A stretch of DNA of 64,000 bases, taken from the NCBI GenBank assembly GCA_029204225.1, contig CM055098.1, positions 17,701,303 through 17,765,302 on the forward strand. Direction: 5' to 3'. The position numbers and the translations under genes are program-made. This stretch comes from Diphasiastrum complanatum (lineage: Eukaryota > Streptophyta > Lycopodiopsida > Lycopodiales > Lycopodiaceae). Below the pieces are notes generated by a model. The model made no database searches. It worked only from the letters and a program-made list of their open reading frames with translations, and was not told where the DNA came from. Within the stretch, counting starts at the first letter, position 1. Each line of letters begins with the position of its first letter. This document shows, piece after piece, positions 35,201 to 47,200 of this stretch.

Positions 35201-38200
35201 TTGCATAAAAATGAATGTTGCAAATGAACCCTTAAGAGAGGTAGGAGATTGCACTTCAGCTCAAGATGCTTGGGAGACTTTGCAAAAGGTCTATGAATCC
35301 AAGAACCAAACTAGAATGTTAGCTTTGAAGAATCAAATCTATAGAAGCTATCAAAAGAAAGGAGAGAGTGCACATACTTTTGTCCTAAGAGTAAAGGAAT
35401 TGAACAAAGAGCTAGCCTTTATAGGTGACCCTATCAAGGATGAAGAGCTTGTTCAACTCATATTGAATGGACTAAGCTTTGAATTTGACAATTTGGTTCA
35501 GGGATATGCAATTATGGGTAAGCTACCCATACTTGAAGAACTCCAAGGCACACTCATGGCCGAGGAATCAAGAAGGAGCCAAATGCAAGAGAGGATGGAT
35601 AGGCTTTCCATCCAAGGTGGAGATGACCAAGCTCTCTTCACCAAAGGCAAAGGCAAGTCCAAAGGCAAAGGATCAACATTCAAGAAGTCTACAAAGCTTG
35701 AGGATCAAGAAGGACCCTCAAAGGCATCTCCATCAACCACCAAAGTCAAGAAGGACAAATCAAAGGTGAAGTGCTACTATTGTAGCAAGATGGGGCATTA
35801 TGCCTCGGAATGCTTCAAGAGGAAGAAAGATCAAAGCCAAGCCAACATGAGCAAAGAGGAGGAGTGTAATAGATCCTAACACCACAGTAGGGCAAACACT
35901 AACTCATCCACCCAACCTTGCCTACTCCCTGATATAGAGTAAGCCCCTCCTAGCCCAGTGTGAGGACTCGTAGCATGCTACTGCCAAGTGTCGGCCACGT
36001 GGCACTGACGTGGCCGACTGCACGTCGGGACCCAACTGGGGGCCCTATCCTGCTGACAGGGTCCCTAGGCTGTGTTAGGCCCGCCATGGCTATGGACCGT
36101 GCTGGGGCACACTACTCACACTGTCTTGCCCTGTTGGTCATGTACGCTGGACACAACCCTGACTGTGGTATCTGACCTATCTGTGTTCTCTAGGGTTCGA
36201 CATTGGTTACGAGCTCGTAACACTCCCTCCCCCTTAAGAACCGTCTTGGTCCTCTAAGACAAAGTCTGGAAAAATCTTGCGAAGGACGCTGCCTCTTTCC
36301 CAAGTGGCATTCTCAACAGGCTGATCATTCCACTTAACCAGATATTCTCGGTATAGAGTATGACGAGTCTGCGTCTCTCTACTATCAAGAATCTCCTCTG
36401 GTTCATGTGGAGGTTGTTGAGGATCCGATGGGAGAACTAGAATATTGTCCCCTACCAGATTATCTGATCTGGTTAAGGCTTTTCGTAACTGACTTACATG
36501 AAAGACTGGAAAAACCTTACTGCTGTGTGGGAGTTCTAGTTCATAGGTGACCTCGCCTAGTCTCCTACTGATGGTAAAGGGACCACAATACCTTGGAGAC
36601 AACTTAGCACACACTCCTGATTTGAGGGTTTTAGAGTCAACTGGGACTCTCAAGTAGACTTTCTCACCAGTGGAGAACTGCACATCCCGTTTGTGTGGAT
36701 CTGCATAATGCCTGGCTCGATCCTGGGATTGTCTAATGCTACGCTTAGCATGTTCTATCATCTGGTTTAGGTCTTCTAAAAAGTTTCTGGCTGCTTCAAC
36801 TTTTTCTTGTTTAAACCCTACAGTTGTGGGTGAGCGTGGCTGAAAACCGTACATCAGCATAAATGGGCTGTATCCCGTAGCTGAATGTTTGGTACTGTTG
36901 TAAGCAAACTCTAATATCGAGAGATACTCCTCCCAATTAGTCTGCTTCTTGCTGACGTATGCACGAAGCATATCCTCCAGCACTTGATTTACCCTTTCTG
37001 TTTGACCGTCCGTCTGTGGATGGTCGGTGGTACTCATATTAAGTTTAGTATGGAGATGATGGAATACTGCCCTCCAAAAATTTCCAGTAAACTTACTGCC
37101 TCGGTCGCTGACTATGCCGGAAGGTAGACCGTACAATTTAAATAGCCCGTCTACAAACAACCTCGCTAACTCTAGAGCTCTAACGGTTGTCGGAATAAAA
37201 TGAGCCATTTTGGTCAGACGGTCAACTGTGACCCATATAGCGTCATTACCCTTTTGGGTTTTAGGCAGGCCTACTATAAAATCCATGGAGATACTCTCCC
37301 ATTTACCAGCTGGTATTTTTAAGGGATGCAACAACCCTCCTGCCTTTAAACGCTCTGCTTTATTTACTTGACATTTCTGGCAACTGGTTACATACTGGTG
37401 GACGTCCTTTTTCATGCTGGGCCAGAAAAATTGCCTACGAAGAAGCTCATAGGTCTTCTGTATGCCTGGGTGTCCCGCACTAGGATTGTCATGACATTCA
37501 TATAGGACCTGCTGCCTATAATCCTCTGAATTGGGGACACATACTCTATCTCTATAGAGCAAGTACTCATCCTGAATGGAATTCTGTTTCCATTTGAATC
37601 CTTGAGTCAACTGACCCTCAACCACTAGGGTTTGCTTGGGTAATACAGGCTCAGAATCCTCAACGTCATCTGACGACGTATACTCGGACTCATCATCATC
37701 CTCAACGGAAGCTGCCGTATTCTTGGATGAACTGGCACCAGCCCCGGGAACTGGTTCTGGAGTCTGTAACTGTCTGTTCTGGACTGAGTTCTAGATAATA
37801 GAGAAGAATGCATCATGCTGGCATTTCCCTCTCAAGGACTCGAGTAACTCATTACGAATCTGAGTAAAACTCAGTTCGTTTATCATAGGCATTCTGCTAA
37901 GGGCATCTGCTACTGTATTGAATTTTCCACGTCTATATCTGATAGACATGTCAAACTCTTGCATCAACTCTGCCCAACAAGCTTTCCGACCTCTAAGCTC
38001 AGGTTGATTGCAAAGGTATCTGAGACTCTCATGGTCTGTCAGGACCTCAAAGTTGGCACCATACAAATAATGCCTCCAAGTCTTAAGGGCATGGACTATA
38101 GAAAAGAGTTCCTTTTCATAGGCACTGTACCTAGTCTGAGCTGGCTCGAGTTTTTTACTCTCGAACGCAACTGGTCGTCCACCCTGAGTTAGCACAGCAC

Positions 38201-41200
38201 CTACTGCAAAGTCGCTAGCATCTGTTTCGACCACAAATGGCTGATTGGGGTCGACGACTTTTAAATCTGGTGCTGTAGCTAAGGCTGTTTTGAGAGCATG
38301 AATGTTCTTCCATTTGCTGAGGAAGGTTTGTAGAATATCTGCATTTCTATCCTTCTCTTCCCCATTAAAAGTAGGAGGCTTTAAATCTTTAAAAACACTG
38401 GGGTGAGACCGTAAAGTCTCACCCGAAACTGATGGAAGTGGAGAAGGGGATAACTGAGAAGTGGAGGGAAGGCTTCCTTTCGCGAAACTCAAAATCAAGC
38501 TTTTGAGTTCAGCGAACGAGTCGTCCACACTGGACTTGAAATTGGCTAATGCCAACTTCAGTTCATCCACTTCTGTTACCAATTGGAGAAACTGCTCCTT
38601 GGTAACCAGTTCGTCCAGTTCTTCGGCGAACTGTTCCTGTTCTTCCACTTCCATGGGTTCCTTCCCTTTTCTGTAAGCCAAGGCTTCTGTTTCAAGTTCG
38701 TCGAAGCCTCTCTCCTGGGGTTGATCAGGTCCCTGAGGAGTGGTCATCTTTGGAACTGAAAGAGAGTTACCTTAACTTCTGAAGGAAAAAAAAGTCTAAA
38801 AGACTTATTTACAACTGTACAAGGAAAAGGAAAGATGACTTACCTGTTTCTGAGGACTGTACTTCCACAGAGAGAATCAAGAAAAGCCCTTTCAGCTCTT
38901 CCTCCACTGATTTGAGGTTGGAAATGTGCAACAAGATCTGAAACTTTTGCTATCCCCCCTCGCTGGTCTGACAGCATCTCAATTTGTCCACAAAATGGCA
39001 AGTCTGAAGTCCAAAAACCCTCTGAATTCTGAAATTTCAGAAGTCTCCTGCTCGCTGATCTGGTAGGAATCCTCTTGCTCCAAATCTCTGACGTTGGGGC
39101 CCGAAAACTTGTCCAAAAACCAGATTTTCAGAAGCACTGGCAGCGCTGGCCCTGCTCCTCTTTTTTGGTTTCAAACTCGCTGAGAACCAGTAAATTTTTC
39201 CCTGGAAATCAGATGCAGGTCTCTGGCTATACAACGATGGAGGTGCTGGCTTCTTCCTTCTCTGATTTCGCTGGGAAAACTATAGAGAATCCTCTGAACT
39301 CAGTGAGAAACAGCTGTTTTTCCAGCGAGTTACCTACCCCTGGAATCTGACTCCTTGCTACTGTGATTTCTCAGTGAAAATCAGAAGTTTGAAGGCTGCT
39401 CCTACAGCGATCCTCCTCCTCTATTCCTCTCTGAGAATCTGAGAAACACTTCCTATCTTCTGATAGCTTTCTCTACTGCTGATCCTAACTCCCTAGGATG
39501 GAGATGGCTCTGATACCAGTGTAATAGATCCTAACACCACAGTAGGGCAAACACTAACTCATCCACCCAACCTTGCCTACTCCCTGATATAGAGTAAGCC
39601 CCTCCTAGCCCAGTGTGAGGACTGGTAGCATGCTACTGCCAAGTGTCGGCCACGTGGCACTGACGTGGCCGACTGCACGTCGGGACCCAACTGGGGGCCC
39701 TATCCTGCTGACAGGGTCCCTAGGCTGTGTTAGGCCCACCATGGCTATGGACCGTGCTGGGGCACACTACTCACACTGTCTTGCCCTGTTGGTCATGTAC
39801 GCTGGACACGACCCTGACTGTGGTATCTGACCTATCTGTGTTCTCTAGGGTTCAGCACTGGTTACGAGCTCGTAACAAGGAGGAGGAGAGTTCACATGAG
39901 GACTCTCTCATGATGTCCATATTTTCTTCAACAAGCTTCAAAGGAGAAGATCCTTGGTGGATTGACTCGGGTGCTAGTTCACACATGACTAGTAAAAGGG
40001 AGTTTTTCTCTTCTCTCTTATCTTATGATGGACCTATAATGTCTATCTATACAGCAAATGATGAAGCTTGTAAGATTGAAGGAGTTCGGTAGCATTCCCC
40101 TTTGCTTAGGATCTTCCAAAAAGATCAACATAGAAGGTGTTTTGTACATTCCTACAATAACAAAGAATCTACTAAGTGTTGGCCAAATGGTAGACAATGG
40201 TTTCAATGTTGACTTTGCTTCAAATGAATGTTTCATCAAGAAGAAGGGTAAGATAGTGGCTAAGGGCACTAGACTTGGCAAACTTTATAAGTTGGATGCA
40301 TTTGTGGATACTAATGTTGTCATGTTGGCCGAGAAGAGCAAGATATCTACCTTTACTTTATGGCACAAAAGACTTGGACATGTCAACTCGGGTTCCATGG
40401 AGGCTATGATCAAGGAGGAGTATGCTTTAGGCCTACCAAGGTCTATTGGGAAGGAAGACAAGGTTTGTGAAGCTTGTGTCTTATCCAAGGCACATAAGAA
40501 GGTGTTTCCTAACTCCATCACAAAGTCATCTCATCCTCTTGAACTCATACACTCGGATGTGCACATTGCTAGCACCAAATCTAATGGAGGTTCATCCATG
40601 TTTTTAACCTTCATTGATGACTACTCAAGATATTGTTGGGTGTTCTTACTTTCCTTCAAGTCTCAAGTATTTGATACTTGCCTGTTCAACTTTCATAGGA
40701 GAAGGTGTGGTTTCATGGCTTTCAAAAAAGCAAGAAACTATATCTCTATCTTCAACCGAGGCCGAGCACAAAGCTTTGACAACCACTACAAAGGAGGTAC
40801 TTTGGATCAAGAGATTATTGGTGGAACTAAAGATCATGGATTCAGAGGAGGCACCAATCATCTACAATGACAATATATCAGCCCAACACCTTGCATCTAA
40901 CCCAATCTTCCATGCAAGATCTAAGCACATTGAGATATGCCCTCACTTTGTGAGAGAAATGGTGCAAGCCAAGGAGATTGCTTTGGAGCATGTTCCAAGC
41001 AATGAATGTGTAGCTGATCTACTTACTAAACCACTTCAAAAGACACCTTTTATGAAGTTCAGATCATCACTTGGAGTGATTAGTAAAGCAATGATTAAAC
41101 CAAGCTAGATAGTGAGGAGGAGTGTTAAAAATTCACAATTCTAGCTTGACTAGTTTTGGTCATATGACTTGTAAATAGTTAGATGGTCATGATGTGGCTT

Positions 41201-44200
41201 GTCACACGTGCCAAATAGCATAGGATTCCATTCATAAGGATGTTCTCAAGTAGACCTAAGTGTTAGAACCTTTGGAATGAGTCCAAATTATGCTTAGATA
41301 CAAGGGAGAAAAAATAGGAGCTATTTTTGGTAATTTTTGCATTGTTGAGGGATCTCCAAGATTCCAACCCTAACTTGGTAGGGATGAAAGATCCACCAAA
41401 ATTAGCATTAGGGATAGGTTTAGGGCTACTCATACCTGCCCAAAACCATGATGGATCATGTATATATAGGTGATGATATCTCACCAAAATCAATCAAGCA
41501 ATTTCATGTTTTTTCTCTCATAATGGTGCAATTGCTCTCTATGTTCATAATTGTTTGAGTACTTGTGATTACTAATGATTATAGGATTGAATGTAGGTCT
41601 GGTGTACAGTACTCAGACTGTGGGAGGCCGTACTTTCACACGTGTGAAGCCTTCTTCAAGGATTTGGGCCATTTAGTGAGGTTCAAGCATAGATTTTTGA
41701 TGGATTTTGATGGTTCAACTTGTGCTAATCTTATGAAATCATAATCTATTGTTTTCCTCATCATTTCAAGTGTTTTAGGATCCTTATTTGCTATAATTTT
41801 TACACTCCACCCATCTTGAGTGGAGCTCCGTATCGTCCAAATGTCTTGTATAACGCCACAAGGGGTATAACATGTGGGCTATGACATGGATGGGTCGGTG
41901 GAAGTAGTCCCATCTCGCCTCCCAGATCTGCATGAACTCCTCCATTTTGTGATAGACACGTTGCAATCATTAGTCATCAATTTGTTGGGACACAAAAGTA
42001 ATGTGGAAATACAAACAAACTTGAGTTAGATAAAGTATAAGATATTGGAGTCATACCTCTTCGAGTTAAAGTCTGACATCTGAATCCCCTCACCAATGTG
42101 GTCCGTGAACTCATACATGAGAGAACCATTATTCTTAGTCTGATCTTTCCACCCGAATAAGCACTCAGAGATGCAACAATATCTAAATTGCTTGCTTTAC
42201 TCATGAATACTAATTCAAATTCCCAAAGACACACTAAGCTATAAAATTTCCAAATGGGTAGATCTTATCCAAAATAAATACTCACCACCTTCATGTAATC
42301 CCAATTACATGAAATACTGGATGATTTTACTTTATTTCAGAAATCAAATCCAAAAGCTAAAGAAATTCCATATCAATTTCTTGCAGAAAATAAGGCTTCT
42401 TGATACAAATATTCTTAGAATATCTAGATATTCTAAAATACCACAATACAATCATCTAAAATCTCTGGAGATCCATCAAGTCTCAGACAATTATAACTCA
42501 AACCAGAGTACTGCAGTTACTCAAATGAGTTAACAGCCCCATTTCTAGCATCATATGCAAGAAATCAGCATCTATCCTTATCTTAATAGATTTATCTATC
42601 TCCTACAAAACTGGAAATTTAGACTGAACTTTGTACACAAGCACTTATAGACTACAATCTGTAAAGAAAGCAATTCCTCATAAATAAACAATTACTTAAT
42701 GGAAAGGCCTGTGAGATCCATACAATCTCAAGTATGCACTGGAGTAAAGGAATTTAGAGTTCAAATAACAGATCTAAATCCTTGACTCACCCAATTGATC
42801 AAGAATTACTCATTATCTTAAGAATCCTCACATTTCCTTATAATCTTCAAATGATCTTTAAATATCAGTTTACGATTCGTCAATCATAAACATTTAGAAT
42901 CTTATGATTCGTCAATCATAATTTACAGGATCCCAAAATCATAATCATTGAAAAATACTGGAGTATATGTACAACATACAACTCAGGAAATATAAGAATC
43001 ATTCTAAAATCTTTTCCACAAAGAAAATCACTAGATTCAAAGGATATTCTTCCAATCTGATTCTTAACCAGATTATGAGTTTTAAATTCTACAATCAACC
43101 ATGTAAATAAAGACTATTATAACATTCATCTTTAACAATATAAACTTTATACAATCTCCTAGAACAACATCTAGAGATTACAAAGTTCTGCTGAATTCCC
43201 AAAATCCAGTTTACCATTCTTGGCACCATTAGGATCCGGTATCCAATTGAGCTCACAAGGATACTATCACTAATGAATCAAGTTTATTTCTCAACTGAGA
43301 AATACTCATCCAAGAATTCAGTATCCTATGCACACAATTCCTCGATGAATCCGAATGACTCATAAATTATGTGTCTTACAAGCAATACACACAAAACAAA
43401 CAGTTTTTGATGAATGCTCTTCACACTGTCCGTTTTACCAATTAACTTTCACAGGAGTAAATCAATTACTCAAGTTAATTGCTCATGATATCTTAAATGT
43501 CTAGGTGCAAATCTCAACTGTACATGTGCAACACCACATTTAGACCCATATCCAAATCACTTTTAAGTTAACCTATAGATCTATCAAAACAGATCTGTTA
43601 ACTCTGCAAGTAATTGTCAAACACAATACTTGATCATATGTCTATGTTCAACCACTAGGTTAAGTGCACCAAATAACCTTAGTAACCAGGAATACATAGT
43701 AGATCCAAACAAGATTAATCATTCACATATGAGAATAATCTCACTATGACCCAGTACATAAACCCATATGTCACTAACTGGCAGATTATCCAAAATCTGC
43801 ATATGTTACTCACATAACTCACTGAGAATCTTGGAACTCAGCTATAGAAGATTCTATTTCTCTTGAGTAAATAACATATCTAGGAAATCTCTGAAGTGAA
43901 TAATTCCACATCTTTCCAACCATCATACTTTTATCCACAAAATTCCTTCAACCAATCAACCTACTTCAGATCTTAGTGCACAAACCATGGCTGATTTATA
44001 CAGACATTTTTGGAAGATTAAAGCTTTATTCCTTTGATCCAATCCATGACTAAATGGTACTTGGTAGCCAATCAGTGAACCTTAAATTAATCCTTACCAT
44101 TACTTCCCATATTCATGAATATCTTACAGCTCAAAACCCCCAAAATTACACTAGTTTCAGATTATTCACAACAATCACTAGAGATTTCCTCTATTCCTCT

Positions 44201-47200
44201 CTCAAGCCTCAGAATCGGCCAGCTACCAACTCAAACAACAGGATTCATTCGAACTTGTTGTTACTCACAGACAAGTCTGACTTAACAAATCCAGGTAATT
44301 TCAAATCCGAACAGCGCTTCAAATCCGCTTCACAGATGGATGCATCAAATCGCTTTTGTACAGTCAACAAAGGTTTCAAACGAGTTCAAGATTCTTACAA
44401 ACTCTACTCCAGGATTACTTTCTCTTCTTCAAAAGGCTTGCATGCATAGTTGCTGCCCTCTGTAGGTTCCCTTTGAACTGAACAGAGGTTCCAACCTCTA
44501 CCAAATCAGTTTTTCCCAAAGGTTCAGAAACTACAGTTCCTAAACTCTTAGAATCAGCAAGCAACAGATTTGCAGGGGTTCACACAACGACCCTCACCAC
44601 AAGAGGTGCACAACCATTTATGGGAGAAGGTTTCACTGGGTTTATCTGCATGCAACACCTTTTTCCAAGTCCTAATCTGCTTTTCTAGAGAATCTACAAT
44701 TACCATATCCATTCCCTGGTTTCAGTTTCCAGTTTGCATAAAATACAAGAGGATTAGTCATATAAAACCTTACTTCCTCACATAGATTTCCAGTAGCAAT
44801 CAATTTATTTATGCAGGATAAAACGATTCCATGTCAATCTATCAATAAACCTCTTGCTGCCCAATCTGAATCAAACTGTCCAAACCACTATGGACTCATG
44901 CAAATCATTCATCTTAAAAAAACAGATTTGAACAAGAAAGTGGATCTACTCAAGCAGATCATTCTACTTCAAACAGAAAATTTCAAGGCTTCAGAAAATA
45001 AGAATGAATTCCACACTAATTCACAGCATCTCTAACAAAATCAAACAAGGAGAAGAGCACTCTACCACCAAGTTTAAAAAGCATGCTCTAAACAAGAATT
45101 AGTGAATCCAAACCCAATTTTCCCTTGAAAAAACAGCACTCCATCCAAGATGTGAATCCAAGTGCGTTCCATTCCGATTTGACGTAGAATTCCTCTCCAT
45201 CCCATCCAAAAACTGCATCTTAGCCGGCCTCTGATACCAATGTAAAGACCACTAGGGAAAACCCCTAAGATGAGGATAGGAAAACACAAGAGAGACTGTG
45301 GAGCAAAACCACCCAACCAAACCTAGATCCCTCCTGGAGAAGCCATGCCAATGTGATAGCAAGAGGAGAAGAGCTCACTGGTAACCTAGACCAAAGTCGT
45401 CGACGAAATAATCACTATCTTAATATGTAGAGAGTAGGATCCTATGCATGAGCACATGCAATCCATATGCAAGTCAACTATAAATAGGTCACAGCTCTTC
45501 ATGCATACCTCCTACCTATATCAATCACACGTACATGCACTACTCCATATGTCTCAATTAGAGTGTCTGGGTCCTCTCAATGTCATTAGTCACCAACACG
45601 TCTCGATGTGGAATAAAAACTAGGCGTGACCAATAAACTCGAACACTGGAGGGCCGGTCTATCATATTAGGACTATTCCAGGTCCTTAACCAAATATGGC
45701 CATAACACTATGCCACCTCATTTATGGTCTATATATACTTCATTGATGCCAATATCTATGAATCTATTCATAATTTGGTCTCAAAGCACTTCCTTCCTTG
45801 GTGGGAGTTCCAGTTTTCTCCACACTTGGTGGATCTCCATCTTTTTTTTGACGGATCTTTAGTCTCACTTAGCAAAACAAATTTTTCAGCTTACACATTT
45901 TTCAACGTTCTACACTTCAGTTGTGATTTTTGTGATCTAATGAACTAGTTTGGGGTGACGACAAGAGTCTACTCCCTCAGAATTTTGTTCATTTGTCTAT
46001 TGTTATCACATCCTGTGTGATGGCATCTTCAGCCCCATCCCTTAGTGAGATCCCTCAAGCTTCCATGGACGATGTTGTTCAGAGGGTTCTCAATCGTGTC
46101 ATGACCCCCTATCTTTCACGTCTTGATGATATCTCGACACATCTTGCTACTTACCAGTCTTTGATTGATAACTCTCTTCCTACTCATGGTCCTGGCAAGA
46201 CCCCTATGCAATCCTCTCTTAGATTTGGAGTTTCTCTTCTACTTCTCTACCTATTGGTAGCCTATTTGGTGGTCTTACATTCCCACCACCCACCCTCTCC
46301 TACTAGTCCTCATCCTCAGTATGCTTGTGACTTTCAAGAAAAGTTGTAGCCTAATATCTATTCTAGTTCCTCTGATGAGAATTTCTTAGAGAATTGGTTT
46401 GTAAGTTGGAGACTTATTTCCTTATATACCTGAAGTAAGACATTTAAAAGATCCAACTTGCTACGTTACACTTAGATGGTCGTGCCGTTACTTGGTGGTG
46501 GGTTTATTGGACTCATATTGATCAAGAAACTGCATTTTTGGGCCACCTTTCAACATGACCTAGGCCATGCTATGATTGATCCTCGATCGTTCCCTAGCCT
46601 TTCTCATGTAGGTGATTCGACACTTTACATTGATCACTTTATGGAGCTCTCCTACCTTTTCTTAGATTTACATGCTGAGCTTATTTCTCGCTATAAACAA
46701 TTGGTTTATGTGGTGCTTTATGCTAAAATGTTGATTCCTTTCATCCTACCAAACTTACTGATGTGGTCTCACTTGCTACTAGCCTACAACATAAGTATCC
46801 CAAGCCCTCTCATTTTTCTCACTCCACTTCTCGCCCTCCACTACTTCTCGCCCTGGCAGCAATCTTATATCTCTTACTCCCACATCTTTTGCCTCTACCT
46901 CTATCACTCCTCCCACCTCTACTCTCAATTCTTCCCGAACTCCTACATCTCGTGTTGTTTACATTCGTCGTTATTCTCCCACATACTTAAGTAACATTTG
47001 TGAGAAGCATCTCAATTTCACCGTAAAAGCCGAGCCTCCTACTACCATTGTCGTTTATTATCATGAGGGTGCTGGTATTGATGAGTCTGATGTCTACATC
47101 CAACTATCCGATGAGCTTGACCATGTTCTTGATGTTCCTACTCATGATATCCCTCGTGATAGGTTTATTAGCCAGGCAGATTTCTCTGTGATTCCCATGG

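Larger units (their letters stand above)
35865..39877 (-). mobile_element. Chromovirus-type Gypsy nested in Copia element 3
   Basis: The 4013-base minus-strand element has target duplication AGGAG (35860-35864 and 39878-39882) and 358-base LTRs (35865-36222 and 39520-39877; TGTAATAG..CTCGTAACA in plus orientation). The primer site TGGTATCAGAGCC is next to the right LTR (39506-39518). A polypurine tract (AAGGGGGAGGGAG) is next to the left LTR. The LTRs differ at about six positions. It encodes gag fused to RNase H, and an integrase with chromodomain. Protease, RT and the gag C-terminus are deleted. Confidence 0.95.
33526..41804 (+). mobile_element. Copia element 3, full insertion carrying a nested Gypsy
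   Basis: A complete insertion bounded by the 5-base duplication CTCCA (33521-33525 and 41805-41809). The two 682-base LTRs begin TGTTAAAAATTC and end TTTTTACA, and by eye differ at about seven positions. The order is LTR, primer site, leader, gag, nested chromovirus (35865-39877), protease and pre-integrase, RNase H, polypurine tract and LTR. Without the nested element it is 4.27 kb long, because most of integrase and all of RT are deleted. It therefore depends on another element for any movement. Confidence 0.95.

Noticed and set aside
33666-41493. Repeated 76-codon minus-strand frames at 33666-33896 and 41263-41493
   Set aside because: They are antisense frames in the two LTRs of Copia element 3.
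44054-44449. 131-codon plus-strand frame
   Set aside because: It lies in the non-coding leader next to a minus-strand LTR, with no recognisable motif and low-complexity composition.
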